Shown: positions 50,737 through 60,860, counted from the stretch's first letter. The stretch: 64,000 bases of DNA from Clostridium ljungdahlii (GCF_001636845.1 NZ_LITT01000003.1:62001-126000), one strand, 5' to 3'. Translations and numbers: made by a program. The notes: generated by a model from the letters alone, not told the origin.

Positions 50737-51495
50737 ATGACTCATCAGAGATGGTTTAAAGTTTTTTTTATTTTATTTTTAGTAGTACTTTTTTTAAGCA
50801 GCGGATTTATAATAATGCAGTATAAATCAAATTCTATGGCTAAAGATTTGGAAGAATACAGATCCTATTATTTTGTAATTACAGGAGATAAAACCATATG
50901 TAAGATTGACACGGTTACAAATCAAATTATAAGTAAAATTAATGTGGAGGGTAAACCAGAGGATATTCAAATTTCACCGGATGGTAAAGTCCTAGTAGTA
51001 GTTGCCTCAGATTCTAAAGATGAGGATGGTACAGGATTTTTGTTATTTTATCAGATTAAGGATGATAAGCTTTTAAAAAAATTAGAGGTAGGTAAACATC
51101 CTTCAAAAATTTCATTTACTCCAGACAAAAAATATGCACTTGTAGCAAATAAAGAGAGCAATGATATATCTTTAATAGATTTTGAAAATTACACCGTACT
51201 TCAATCTATAGCTGTGGGGAGGAAACCTAAGAACTTTTGTATATCTTATGATGGAAGATACTGTTATGTGGCAAATACAGGAGAGGATACTTTAAGTGTA
51301 GTGGATATGAGAAGTTTTAAAAGTGTAAAAAAAATAAGAGTAGGTAGATATCCTACTGATGTTACTATAGATAAAGCTAATGGAAATATTATGGTAACTT
51401 TAAGCAGGGAAAAAGCTGTGGCTCTTGTAAATCCCAATACAGAAAATATTGAAAAAGTAGATTTGGATGATAAACCTACAAAAATATATAATTAA
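50737..51495 (+). CDS. Membrane-anchored YVTN/beta-propeller protein
   Basis: A 252-residue protein. A transmembrane segment lies near residues 8-28 (FFILFLVVLFLSSGFIIM). The remainder consists of about four propeller repeats with PEDIQISPDGKVLVVVAS, PSKISFTPDKKYALVANK, PKNFCISYDGRYCYVANT and PTDVTIDKANGNIMVTLS, the YVTN/lactonase-like pattern. It is too short to close a seven-blade ring alone. ATG at 50737 follows GAGGTGG. It has its own terminator. Probably an extracytoplasmic binding or structural protein; function unknown. Confidence 0.8.
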   Translation: MTHQRWFKVFFILFLVVLFLSSGFIIMQYKSNSMAKDLEEYRSYYFVITGDKTICKIDTVTNQIISKINVEGKPEDIQISPDGKVLVVVASDSKDEDGTGFLLFYQIKDDKLLKKLEVGKHPSKISFTPDKKYALVANKESNDISLIDFENYTVLQSIAVGRKPKNFCISYDGRYCYVANTGEDTLSVVDMRSFKSVKKIRVGRYPTDVTIDKANGNIMVTLSREKAVALVNPNTENIEKVDLDDKPTKIYN

Positions 51496-51514
51496 ACTTG
51501 CGTTTAAAAATCTT

Positions 51515-51555
51515 AGGCATATGAAAAAATAACTAGTTTATTTTTTCATATGCCT
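51515..51555. terminator. Terminator after the propeller gene
   Basis: AGGCATATGAAAAAATA is mirrored by TATTTTTTCATATGCCT around an ACTAGTT centre, 19 bases past the stop codon. Confidence 0.85.
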
Positions 51556-51590
51556 TATTTGCATTGATTATTAAATGAATCAGCAGATTA

Positions 51591-51613
51591 CGTTGGGTAG
51601 CCATCGAATAAAT
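51591..51613 (+). repeat. Fragment of the dispersed structured repeat, copy F
   Basis: CGTTGGGTAGCCATCGAATAAA is the 3' terminal block of the family (compare GGTAGCCATCAGATAA and GGTAGTCATCGGACAA). The rest of the element is missing. It lies 80 bases before the metal ATPase gene. Confidence 0.45.
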
Positions 51614-51692
51614 TTTGTTGACAAGAAGAGGGAATTAAATTATACTTAAAACATATGAACACATGTTATTAAAAACTGGGAGGTGGATTATC

Positions 51693-53864
51693 ATGAACAA
51701 TACTATGGAAGTAGAATTACAAGATAATGGAAAATTAAAAAATAATTATACTAAAAAAGAATTTATTCTCGAAGGACTTGATTGCGCACACTGTGCTGCA
51801 AAAATAGAAAACAAAATTAATGAAATGCCTGAAATAAAGAATGCTTCTGTGGATTTTTTGTCTAAAAAGCTTAAATTCGAGTTGTACGATGAAGAAAAAT
51901 TTAATGACGCTGTGAAAAATATGAAGTCCATAATTAAAAGATTAGAACCAGATGTAAAAGTTATATATGAAGTTAATAAAAAATCAAGGGAAATTGAGAA
52001 TTTACCTAAAGGAAAAAATAAAAAAATTGAAGATGTAATCTCAGTAGCTGGGGTTTTGATTTATATTACTGGAATAATGCTTAAATTTTCATTTGAAGTT
52101 GAATTTATACTTTTTCTTATAAGTTATATTGCTATTGGAAAGGATATACTTTTGAAAGCGGTTAAAAATATTTTCCGGGGACAGGTATTTGATGAAAATT
52201 TTTTAATGTGTATTGCAAGTATAGGAGCTTTTACAATTGGACAATTTCCTGAAGCAGTTGCTGTTATGCTTTTTTATAAAATAGGTGAATATTTTCAAGA
52301 TAAGGCAGTAAATAATTCAAGAAAGTCTATAGCGGGCCTTATGGATATAAAACCTGAATTTGCAAATGTAAAGACTGAATCAGGATTAAAAAAGATGAAT
52401 CCTGAAGAGGTAAATATAGGTGAGCTTATTTTAGTAAAACCAGGTGAAAAAATACCTTTGGATGGAGAAATTGTAGAAGGTAAATCTATGGTAGATACCT
52501 CTGCGTTAACTGGAGAATCTCTTCCAAAAGAAGTAGGATGCAAGGATATAGTGCTTGGTGGATATATAAATAAAAATGGAGTTTTAACTTTAAAGGTAAC
52601 TAAAAGGTTTAAAGAATCTACTGTAGCTAAAATATTGGATTTGGTTGAAAATGCCAGCAGTAAAAAAGCCCCTACAGAAAATTTTATTACAAAGTTTGCT
52701 AGATATTATACACCTGTAGTTGTAGCATTTGCTGTAGGACTAGCTTTATTACCTCCATTTTTAATAGGAGGGGAAAGTTTTTCTAAATGGATTTATAGAG
52801 CTCTTGTATTTTTAGTAGTTTCCTGTCCTTGTGCACTGGTTATTTCAGTACCTCTTGGATTTTTTGGAGGAATAGGAGCAGCTTCTAAAAATGGAATTCT
52901 TGTAAAAGGCGGGAATTACCTGGAAGCCTTAAATAGCATAGATACAGTAGTCTTTGATAAGACAGGAACACTTACTAAAGGAATATTTAAAGTTACGGAA
53001 GTAAAAGCTTTTAATGGTTTTACAGATGAAGATGTTTTAAAGTATGCAGCTTTTGTAGAATCTTATTCTAATCATCCTATAGCTCTGTCTATAGTGAAAC
53101 AGTATAATCAAGATATAGATAGAGATTTAATAAAGGATTATGCTGAGATTTCAGGTGAGGGTATTAAAGCAAAAGTAGATGGAAGAGAAATTATTGCAGG
53201 AAATTCCAGACTTATGGAAAAAGAAAAAATAAATTATGATATATCAGAAGTTATTGGAACTGTAATTCATGTTGCACTCGATAAAATTTACATGGGTTAT
53301 ATAGTAATATCTGATGAAGTAAAAGAAGATTCTAAAGATACAATTAAAATGTTAAAAGATATAGGAATAAAGAAAACAGTTATGCTCACGGGAGACAATA
53401 AAAAAATTGGAGAAGCAATAGGGTATAAATTAGGATTGGATGAGGTTCATGCACAGCTTCTTCCAGATCAAAAAGTGGAAAAATTAAATGATATAATTGC
53501 CGAAAAGTCTTCTAATAGAAAAATGATTTTTGTAGGAGATGGAATAAATGATGCTCCTGTGCTTGCAAGAGCAGATGTTGGAATTGCTATGGGCGGTATT
53601 GGTTCAGATGCTGCTATTGAAGCTGCAGACGTAGTTATTATGACAGATGAACCTTCAAAAATAGTAACTGCCATTAAAATAGCTAAGAGAACTAAAAAAA
53701 TAGTGTTTCAAAATATAGTATTTGCCCTTGGAGTAAAACTGGTGATTTTAGTTCTAGGAGCTGTGGGAATAGCTAATATGTGGGAAGCAGTTTTTGGAGA
53801 TGTAGGGGTAGCTCTTATAGCAGTATTAAATTCTATGAGGGCAATGAAAGTAGAAAAAGCTTAA
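51693..53864 (+). CDS. cadA: Heavy-metal P1B-type ATPase, Zn/Cd/Pb type
   Basis: A 723-residue metal exporter. An N-terminal metal-binding domain has LEGLDCAHCAAKIE (CxxC near residue 28). About six to eight membrane segments; the ion channel motif is VSCPCALVIS (CPC). Phosphorylation site DKTGTLTKG, the HP signature SYSNHPIALS, the TGDN loop and the hinge GDGINDAPVLARADVG are all intact. The DCAHCA form and closing membrane sequence place it with CadA/ZntA Zn2+/Cd2+ pumps and not with copper CopA. ATG at 51693 follows GGGAGGTGG; a TTG at 51663 has no site. No ArsR/CadC gene is adjacent. The symbol marks the subfamily. Confidence 0.9.
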   Translation: MNNTMEVELQDNGKLKNNYTKKEFILEGLDCAHCAAKIENKINEMPEIKNASVDFLSKKLKFELYDEEKFNDAVKNMKSIIKRLEPDVKVIYEVNKKSREIENLPKGKNKKIEDVISVAGVLIYITGIMLKFSFEVEFILFLISYIAIGKDILLKAVKNIFRGQVFDENFLMCIASIGAFTIGQFPEAVAVMLFYKIGEYFQDKAVNNSRKSIAGLMDIKPEFANVKTESGLKKMNPEEVNIGELILVKPGEKIPLDGEIVEGKSMVDTSALTGESLPKEVGCKDIVLGGYINKNGVLTLKVTKRFKESTVAKILDLVENASSKKAPTENFITKFARYYTPVVVAFAVGLALLPPFLIGGESFSKWIYRALVFLVVSCPCALVISVPLGFFGGIGAASKNGILVKGGNYLEALNSIDTVVFDKTGTLTKGIFKVTEVKAFNGFTDEDVLKYAAFVESYSNHPIALSIVKQYNQDIDRDLIKDYAEISGEGIKAKVDGREIIAGNSRLMEKEKINYDISEVIGTVIHVALDKIYMGYIVISDEVKEDSKDTIKMLKDIGIKKTVMLTGDNKKIGEAIGYKLGLDEVHAQLLPDQKVEKLNDIIAEKSSNRKMIFVGDGINDAPVLARADVGIAMGGIGSDAAIEAADVVIMTDEPSKIVTAIKIAKRTKKIVFQNIVFALGVKLVILVLGAVGIANMWEAVFGDVGVALIAVLNSMRAMKVEKA

Positions 53865-53900
53865 GCATTAAAATAAACATGACTAATAGAGTTTCTAAAC

Positions 53901-54128
53901 AAAAAATAAACTTATGCTGCGAATATTTTTACAACCACAAGTACGGTTAAATATTTTGATAAGTCTAAGTAGAAAATTTGCAAAAACCTAAGGACTTTTG
54001 AAAACTCGTACCTCAGACAATTCAAAAGTCCTAAGTTTTTTTACAAATTTTTCACTAAGACTTATATGCAAAATATTTAAATGTACTTGCTTATTGTAAA
54101 ATATTTCTACGCATAAGTTTATTTTTTT
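53901..54128. repeat. Fold-back (MITE-like) element, long copy
   Basis: Two arms of about 105 bases, by eye over 80% complementary, around a short loop near 54001-54018. Outer ends are AAAATAAACTTATGC and its complement; the innermost pairing is CTAAGGACTTTTGAA with TTCAAAAGTCCTAAG. The outer 60 bases of the left arm match the element at 32957-33084 (AATATTTTTACAACC; TTAAATATTTTGATAAG). No open frame lies inside. It starts 37 bases after the ATPase stop codon. The rest of the 528-base gap (54129-54392) shows no gene and no clear promoter. Confidence 0.8.
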
Positions 54129-54392
54129 AGTTAGAATGCTTGCATTCATCATGTATATTTTAGTATGCTTTAACTTTCGTATGTAAGATCAATTATAAAA
54201 TGAATATAAATTGTACCTATAGGAAAACATTTATTATATAATTAATATGGAGATTCTAAGTTGAAATATACTTAAGTATATTTATGAATATAAGCTCAAA
54301 TTTTACTTAGGATACATATGTGATATTTCTAACTTAAAAATTATTTTATTTAGGGATTTTACTTATAAACTTTAGAAAACAGGGGGAAGAAC

Positions 54393-55907
54393 ATGATAGA
54401 AGAATTACATAAATTGCAAAATGGTACTGATATAAGGGGAATTGCCATTGAAAATCCGGAAAAGAAAGTTAATTTGACTACTATAGAAGTAAAGGCCATA
54501 GCAGGTGGGTTTGTAAAATGGCTTAAAGACAAAAAAAATATAAAAAAACAAAAAATAAAAATTGCAGTAGGTATGGATTCCAGACTGTCAGGACCTGAAA
54601 TTAAAGAAGTAATTTTAAATGAACTTGTAAGTTGGGGATGCAGTGTATATGACTGTGGACTTTGTACTACCCCAGCTATGTTTATGACTACTGTACTAGA
54701 AAATTACAGATGCGATGGATCTATTATGATAACTGCAAGCCATTTGCCTTATTATTACAATGGATTAAAGTTTTTTACTGAAAATGGTGGATGTGAAAAA
54801 GAGGATATAAAATATATATTAGATAGCGCAGAGGAGAAAGACTTAAGATATCCTTCGTATAAAGGAGAAATTTCTAAAGTTGACTTCATTGACACATATT
54901 CAAGTTTATTAGTTGAAAAAATTAGAAGAGGTATAAATTCAAATGAAAATTACGAAATGCCTCTTTCCAAGTTTGAGATTATAGTAGATGCAGGTAATGG
55001 AGCAGGGGGCTTTTTTGCAAGTAAAGTTCTAAAAAAATTAGGTGCAGAAGTTGAAGGGAGTCAGTTTATTAATCCAGATGGAAGATTTCCAAATCATATT
55101 CCTAACCCTGAAGCAAAAGAAGCTATGGATTCCATTAGAAAGGCAGTACTTGAAAATAAAGCAGATCTTGGCATAGTATTTGATGCAGATGTAGATAGGG
55201 CAGCTATTGTAGATGCTGGAGGTATGGAGATAAATAGAAATTCCCTAATAGCCTTAATATCTTCTATAATTTTAGAAGAACATCCAGGCAGCACTATAGT
55301 AACCGATTCTGTGACTTCAAATGGATTAAGTGAATTTATTGAAAATTTAGGTGGAAAACATCATAGATTCAAAAGAGGTTATAGAAATGTGATAAATGAA
55401 GGAATAAGGCTAAATGAGCAGGGCGAAAAATGCTATCTGGCTATTGAAACTTCAGGACATGCAGCACTTAGAGAAAATTACTTTTTAGATGATGGAGCTT
55501 ATTTAATATCTAAAATACTAGTAAAAATGGCTAAACTTCATAAACAAGGTAAAGGTATAGAGGAGTTAATAAAAAGTCTAAAAATTTCACCTGAAAGCTT
55601 AGAGTTTAGATTTAATATTTTAAACAGTAAATTTAAAGATTACGGATATAAAATACTGGATGATTTAAAGAAGTATGTAGAAAAAATCAATGGATGGAAT
55701 GAAGCACCTAATAATTATGAAGGAGTTAGGGTAAATTGTAATAAACTTAATGGAGATGGATGGTTCCTTCTCAGAATTTCCCTTCATGAACCAGTATTGT
55801 GTTTGAATATAGAGTCGGATTCAAAAGATGGAATGAAAGTGATTATGGATAATTTAAAGAATTTTTTAATAAACTATGATGAGCTTAATATTAGTAATTT
55901 TAAATAG
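54393..55907 (+). CDS. Phosphomannomutase / phosphoglucomutase
   Basis: A 504-residue alpha-D-phosphohexomutase. The catalytic phosphoserine is in MITASHLPYYYNGLKFF near residue 118, the Mg2+-binding DADVDRAAI near 268 (Asp triad), the sugar-binding region AIETSGHAALRE near 355, and the phosphate-binding C-terminal YEGVRVN near 445. It interconverts hexose 1- and 6-phosphates for sugar-nucleotide and wall or capsule precursors. Slightly longer than the 450-residue ManB/AlgC type. GGGGGAAG precedes the ATG. Fbp follows, so a gluconeogenic role is plausible. Mannose versus glucose preference cannot be told. Confidence 0.85.
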   Translation: MIEELHKLQNGTDIRGIAIENPEKKVNLTTIEVKAIAGGFVKWLKDKKNIKKQKIKIAVGMDSRLSGPEIKEVILNELVSWGCSVYDCGLCTTPAMFMTTVLENYRCDGSIMITASHLPYYYNGLKFFTENGGCEKEDIKYILDSAEEKDLRYPSYKGEISKVDFIDTYSSLLVEKIRRGINSNENYEMPLSKFEIIVDAGNGAGGFFASKVLKKLGAEVEGSQFINPDGRFPNHIPNPEAKEAMDSIRKAVLENKADLGIVFDADVDRAAIVDAGGMEINRNSLIALISSIILEEHPGSTIVTDSVTSNGLSEFIENLGGKHHRFKRGYRNVINEGIRLNEQGEKCYLAIETSGHAALRENYFLDDGAYLISKILVKMAKLHKQGKGIEELIKSLKISPESLEFRFNILNSKFKDYGYKILDDLKKYVEKINGWNEAPNNYEGVRVNCNKLNGDGWFLLRISLHEPVLCLNIESDSKDGMKVIMDNLKNFLINYDELNISNFK

Positions 55908-55960
55908 GGAAATGTGCTATTATATGCTATACTAAATATACAATTTGTACTATACATGTT

Positions 55961-56002
55961 AATAATGATATACTATAATATATTATATAGTATATCATTA
56001 TT
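55961..56002. terminator. Seventeen-base perfect AT-rich inverted repeat before fbp
   Basis: AATAATGATATACTATA and TATAGTATATCATTATT flank an eight-base loop, followed by GCTTTTAC. It lies 54 bases after the hexomutase stop and may end that message; it may also be an operator for fbp. Confidence 0.55.
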
Positions 56003-56051
56003 GCTTTTACAAATTAAATAAATTGTATATATTAAAAAGGAGAAAATGACC

Positions 56052-58052
56052 ATGATTTTCTATGATGAGAATGATTTAGATATAATAGAAAAAGACTTAA
56101 GATATCTTCAATTATTATCTAGAGAATATCCCACAATATCTAGTGCCAGTACGGAAATTATAAATCTTCAAGCTATATTGAATTTACCAAAAGCTACAGA
56201 ACACTTTATAAGTGACATTCATGGAGAATATGAATCTTTTACTCACATGCTTAGAAATGCATCTGGTGTAATAAAGAGGAAAATTGATGATGTATTTGGA
56301 AATTCATTGAGAGAAGAGCAGAAGGCGTCACTGGCAACCCTTGTATATTACCCTGAGAGAAAAATAGAATTAATTAAGGAAAAAGAACATAATTTGGAAG
56401 AATGGTATAGGATAAGTTTATATCAATTAATCGAATTGTGTAAGAATGTATCTTCAAAGTATACTCGATCTAAAGTGAGAAAAGCACTTCCACCAGATTT
56501 TTCATATATAATAGAAGAATTACTTCATGATCAGGATGATAAGGTAGATAAACAAGCATATTATAACGGTATAATAAAAACTATAATAGATATAAATCGT
56601 GCGCCTGAATTTATTATAGCTATTTCAAATGTAATACAGAGGTTAGTTGTAGACAGGCTTCATATAATAGGAGATATATATGATAGGGGGCCAGGAGCTG
56701 AAATTATAATGGACGCTCTTATGAAACATCATTCTGTGGATATTCAATGGGGAAATCATGATATGCTCTGGATGGGAGCGGCAGCTGGCTGTGAAGCTTG
56801 TATAGCTAATGTACTTAGAATATCACTTAGATATGCTAATTTGCATACTATTGAAGATGGATATGGAATAAACTTACTTCCTCTTGCTACTTTTGCCCTT
56901 GAATTTTATAGAGATGATCCTTGTAAGAATTTTATTCCTAAGACTTTAAACAAGGATATAAGTAAAAATGAACTTAATTTACTGGCAAAAATGCACAAGG
57001 CCATAGCTATAATGCAATTCAAATTAGAGGCTGAAGTAATAAAAAGACATCCTGAATTTAAGATGGATGATAGACTTTTACTTGATAAGATAGATACAGA
57101 GAAATGGGAAATAGATATATATGATCATAATTATAAGTTAAATGATAGCAAGTTTCCTACTATAGATTGGAATGACCCATATAAACTTACAGATAGGGAA
57201 CAAGAATTAATTGAAAAGTTGACTAGTTCTTTTGTAAACAGTGAGAAACTTCAAAGACATATTAAATTCTTATATGGTAAAGGGAGTATATACCTGGTAT
57301 ATAATTCAAATCTTTTATATCATGGGTGTATTCCATTGAATAAAGACGGTAGTTTTAGAGAAGTGAAAATAGGAAAAATAAGTTACAGTGGCAGAGAACT
57401 TTTAGATAGGTACGATCGTCTAGCGAGGGATGCTTTTTTCTTTAAAAATAATACTGCTAATAAAAAATATGGTATGGATATGATGTGGTATATGTGGTGT
57501 GGAGAGGATTCACCTGTATTTGGGAAAATTCGAATGACAACTTTTGAAAGATATTTTATTGATGATAAACTAGCACACTATGAAAAGAAAAATTATTATT
57601 ACCAATATAGGGATGATGAGAATGTGTGCAAGAATATACTGGCAGAATTTAATTTGCCACCTGAAAGCTCTCACATTATAAATGGTCATATTCCAGTAAA
57701 AACTAAGGAAGGAGAAAGTCCTATAAAGGCAAATGGAAGATTACTTGTAATAGATGGAGGGTTTTGTAAGGCATATCAGCCTGAAACTGGAATAGCAGGC
57801 TATACTTTGATATATAATTCTTATGGATTGCTGCTCACTTCTCATGAACCGTTTGGTGCTATAAAAAATGCTATAGAAGAGGACAAGGATATTTTATCTT
57901 CTACGGTGATTTTGGAACACGTAACTAAGAGAAAAAGGGTAGAAGATACAGACATAGGAAAAGAGCTAAAAAAACAGATAGCTGATTTGGAAAAGCTCTT
58001 AATAGCATATAGGAAGGGATTAATTAAAGAAGATAACAATCGAATTGAATGA
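56052..58052 (+). CDS. fbp: Fructose-1,6-bisphosphatase, class III
   Basis: A 666-residue enzyme of the Firmicutes class III type, the standard length. It hydrolyses fructose-1,6-bisphosphate in gluconeogenesis. It has a metallophosphoesterase core: [12 protein letters not shown] near residue 56, [15 protein letters not shown] near 205, [15 protein letters not shown] near 235 and the late [15 protein letters not shown] near 555, all metal or phosphate ligands. Activity in Bacillus is controlled by PEP and AMP. The ATG at 56052 is preferred over 56046 because AAGGAG ends at 56042. Confident. Confidence 0.95.
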   Translation: MIFYDENDLDIIEKDLRYLQLLSREYPTISSASTEIINLQAILNLPKATEHFISDIHGEYESFTHMLRNASGVIKRKIDDVFGNSLREEQKASLATLVYYPERKIELIKEKEHNLEEWYRISLYQLIELCKNVSSKYTRSKVRKALPPDFSYIIEELLHDQDDKVDKQAYYNGIIKTIIDINRAPEFIIAISNVIQRLVVDRLHIIGDIYDRGPGAEIIMDALMKHHSVDIQWGNHDMLWMGAAAGCEACIANVLRISLRYANLHTIEDGYGINLLPLATFALEFYRDDPCKNFIPKTLNKDISKNELNLLAKMHKAIAIMQFKLEAEVIKRHPEFKMDDRLLLDKIDTEKWEIDIYDHNYKLNDSKFPTIDWNDPYKLTDREQELIEKLTSSFVNSEKLQRHIKFLYGKGSIYLVYNSNLLYHGCIPLNKDGSFREVKIGKISYSGRELLDRYDRLARDAFFFKNNTANKKYGMDMMWYMWCGEDSPVFGKIRMTTFERYFIDDKLAHYEKKNYYYQYRDDENVCKNILAEFNLPPESSHIINGHIPVKTKEGESPIKANGRLLVIDGGFCKAYQPETGIAGYTLIYNSYGLLLTSHEPFGAIKNAIEEDKDILSSTVILEHVTKRKRVEDTDIGKELKKQIADLEKLLIAYRKGLIKEDNNRIE

Positions 58053-58062
58053 AATTATCAAT

Positions 58063-58104
58063 AAGGGTCTTGTTACGCTAATTAATTAGTGCATCAGCCC
58101 TTTT
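58063..58104 (+). terminator. Terminator after fbp
   Basis: AAGGG pairs with CCCTT(TT), enclosing GCTAATTAATTAGTGC, itself a palindrome, and is followed by TTTT. The remaining gap to 58286 has AT-rich inverted words (AATTGTCAACTGTC, GATGATTTTC) shared with other intergenic stretches, and no gene. Confidence 0.65.
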
Positions 58105-58286
58105 GATATGTATATGTTTTTAAATAGTTGATAATTGATAGTGGAAAGTTGAAAGTTATGGATGATTTTCTTACGCTAACACTTCAGAAAATTTAAAATT
58201 AATTGTCAACTGTCTATCGTTAATTCTTAACTTTTAATCAGATTTATCTATAAAAGAGATTGCTATTGAAACTCCCCAATTATAGA

Positions 58287-59717
58287 TTATAATAGTGAAG
58301 AAAATATTTTGCAAAAAGCTTCAAAAGATTTAGTAAAAAGAGATAAATTATCAAAGTATTTAGCACTAGCTATCTTACTGTTTTTAAGATCATTGAAAAA
58401 CAAATCTTCAAGTTCCACTGTGGTATCTTCATCATATATCATTGCATTTATTTCATAATTTAATTCATAGCTTCTTATATCCATATTAGCAGTACCAATA
58501 GTACATATTTTACCATCTATAGATGTGGTCTTAGAGTGAATAAAACAATTTTTATCGTAGAAATAGACCTTAACACCACTTTTAGCTAAATCTGCTAGGT
58601 AGGTTCTTGAAGCATAGTACACCAATATATGATCATATCTTCCAGGAAATAGTATACGTACGTCTATACCGCTTAAAGAGGCTATTTTTAGTGCATTTAA
58701 TATACTTTCAGTAGGTATGAAGTAAGGGGTTGTAATGTAAATATGATCCTTTGCCATACCAATCATCTTTAAAATGGCTTGTTCAATAGCAGGAAATTCA
58801 GAATCTGGACCACTTTTTACCAGCTGCATTATTTTATTGCTGCTTTTGTCTGATGAAATTTCAGGAAAAATTTCCTTAAAGTTTCCATTATAGAAGAAAT
58901 ATTCTTTGTTAGCAGATTTTATTGTAGCAAAGTCATCCACGAAGACTGCCTGAAGTCCCAAAACAAAATCACCTTTTACCATTATATGAGTATCTCTCCA
59001 GTATCCATATTTACTTTTTCCTATATATTCATTTCCTATATTTATGCCACCTACAAAACCTACTTTTCCATCAATAACTACTATTTTTCTGTGATTTCTA
59101 TAGTTTATCTGGGTGTTTATGTACTTTAAAATTGGTGCTAGGAAGTAAGAATATTGAACGACGTTAACTCCAGCACTTTTCAAATCACTTATATACTTTT
59201 TATCAATTCCTATACAGCCTACTCTATCCAATATGAGACGTACGTCCACACCACTTAAACATTTCTTTATCAATATATCTTTTATTTCATTTCCAATTTC
59301 ATCACTCTTTATTATGTAATATTCCATATGAATATGATGTTTTGCATTTAGCAATTCTCTTTTAAGATATTTGAATTTTTCAACTCCATTTTTGAATATT
59401 TTTATAGAATTGTTTGTAAACAATGGCGATTCACTGTTTTTAGAAAGAAGTTCGATTAAAGGGGCATAAGTAGTATCTTTTATATTTTTAATAGCTTCAG
59501 ATATTAATTCTTTTATATTTACATTTGTTTCATTGTTAAGTTTATGTTTTTTCCAATTTCGTCCTAAAAATATGTAAGCTATTAAACCAAAAGGAGGCAT
59601 AACTATAAAAATTAACAGCCATGCAATTGTTTTTTCGGGATTTTTCCTTTCCAACAGTATAACAGCTATGGACAATATGGCATTTATTATAAAAATTGAG
59701 TAAAAAATATTTCGCAT
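58287..59717 (-). CDS. cls: Cardiolipin synthase
   Basis: A 476-residue membrane enzyme of the phospholipase D superfamily that joins two phosphatidylglycerols. Two N-terminal transmembrane segments (SIFIINAILSIAVILL and IAWLLIFIVMPPFGLIAYIFLG in part). Two HKD catalytic motifs: NHRKIVVIDGKVGFVGG near residue 218 and IHSKTTSIDGKICTIGTAN near 396. Length and layout match Bacillus ClsA. Start codon ATG at 59717; the upstream AGGAGGC lies at a suitable distance. A single-gene unit. Confidence 0.95.
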   Translation of the reverse strand: MRNIFYSIFIINAILSIAVILLERKNPEKTIAWLLIFIVMPPFGLIAYIFLGRNWKKHKLNNETNVNIKELISEAIKNIKDTTYAPLIELLSKNSESPLFTNNSIKIFKNGVEKFKYLKRELLNAKHHIHMEYYIIKSDEIGNEIKDILIKKCLSGVDVRLILDRVGCIGIDKKYISDLKSAGVNVVQYSYFLAPILKYINTQINYRNHRKIVVIDGKVGFVGGINIGNEYIGKSKYGYWRDTHIMVKGDFVLGLQAVFVDDFATIKSANKEYFFYNGNFKEIFPEISSDKSSNKIMQLVKSGPDSEFPAIEQAILKMIGMAKDHIYITTPYFIPTESILNALKIASLSGIDVRILFPGRYDHILVYYASRTYLADLAKSGVKVYFYDKNCFIHSKTTSIDGKICTIGTANMDIRSYELNYEINAMIYDEDTTVELEDLFFNDLKNSKIASAKYFDNLSLFTKSFEAFCKIFSSLL

Positions 59718-59926
59718 AAAAAAAATGCCTCCTATTAAAGCCTATGTTTATTGGTAAATTATCTATAATAATAGTTTGATTTTTATAGGTAGATAATATA
59801 CGCTTTTTATATGAAACTTATAACATTTTTATAATTTTTTATAAGTGTAATACGATAAAACCTGTGCTATAATAATAATATAAAATATAATAAAAATCCA
59901 CTATAATATAATTAGGAGGGAATAAA

Positions 59927-60322
59927 TTGTTAAAATGCCAAATATGTGGTAAACCAGCGGATAAGCATCATATAGTTTATAGATCTCAGGGAGGAGTGGA
60001 TTTCCCTTTGAATTTTAAATATCTTTGTTCAGAACATCATAGAGGAAAGAGCGGACCTCACAAGAATAGAAAATTGGACTTGTTGTATAAAGTGGAAATG
60101 CAGCAAAAGCTTGAAAAATTGCTTTACAAAGAGTTTTATACGTTGGATGAATTAGTTAATCTCCTACAAATAAATAAAGGAATGTTAAAAAAACTTCTAA
60201 AGGAATATAAATTATATAAAGAAGGATACAGAAGTTTTGATGTTATATATAGATTAATGGGAAAAAAGAAATACACAGAATACATGCTTGAAGAATATTA
60301 TGATTTTATAGGAAACTTTTAA
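59927..60322 (+). CDS. Small HNH-like zinc protein with C-terminal helical domain
   Basis: A 131-residue protein. The first 45 residues hold CQICGKPADKHHIVYRSQGG and LCSEHHRGKSGPH, the Cys and His pattern of an HNH endonuclease fold (two CxxC-type pairs and DKHH core). The rest is helical, with a helix-turn-helix-like YTLDELVNLLQINKGMLKKLL in part near residue 70 and a KYTEYMLEEYYDF tail. It may be a nuclease or merely a zinc/DNA-binding regulator. Start is TTG at 59927 after GGAGGG. No phage genes adjoin it. Function unknown. Confidence 0.7.
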   Translation: MLKCQICGKPADKHHIVYRSQGGVDFPLNFKYLCSEHHRGKSGPHKNRKLDLLYKVEMQQKLEKLLYKEFYTLDELVNLLQINKGMLKKLLKEYKLYKEGYRSFDVIYRLMGKKKYTEYMLEEYYDFIGNF

Positions 60323-60544
60323 TAACACAGCCTTTTGAAATGAATGTTTCATACTGTTAAATATCTAGAGATAAGTGAGTAAGTATAAAAACTTATCATT
60401 TATTATAAATATAGACTTTTTTAATAAAAATTATCTCTTGATAAACACTTTATATTAACTTAAATTTTACGAAATATATTAAAAGGGATAATGGATGTAA
60501 GTCGCTTTCTAAAAAAGATTAAGTTAGATAAGGGGGTTATTAAC

Positions 60545-60724
60545 ATGAAAGAGAATATACTTATGCTGTTAACGTTGGAGGAAATAAGTAATATAACTAA
60601 GGGGCTAAAACTTACTATAGAAGCTGTAAAGAACGATAATGTTGAAATTGATGAAAAATTAGAAGATGATATAGAGGAAGTACTTAAAAAGTTACTTCAA
60701 GTAGAGGCCGAATGTTCAAGATAG
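60545..60724 (+). CDS. Small acidic helical protein
   Basis: A 59-residue unrecognised protein (MKENILMLLTLEEISNIT, then EIDEKLEDDIEEVLKKLL), probably two helices. The ATG at 60545 follows AGGGGG by eight bases. An in-frame ATG at 60491 after AAAGGGA would add 18 basic residues; both starts are possible. It stands alone between the HNH-like and CBS genes. Confidence 0.55.
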   Translation: MKENILMLLTLEEISNITKGLKLTIEAVKNDNVEIDEKLEDDIEEVLKKLLQVEAECSR

Positions 60725-60860
60725 TATTGTGAGGGTCAGTTATTATTTCTTCTTAAGATTAATAATTGACCTTGTAATTAAGTTCTTTGATTCTAAGATT
60801 GTGTAATTTCAAATTTAAATAGTATATTTAAAATAAAAGTATTAAGGAGTAGGAAGACAT

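Noticed and set aside
51693-53864. Copper-exporting ATPase
   Set aside because: The N-terminal DCAHCA motif and the closing membrane segment match Zn/Cd pumps, not the GMTCxxC type of CopA.
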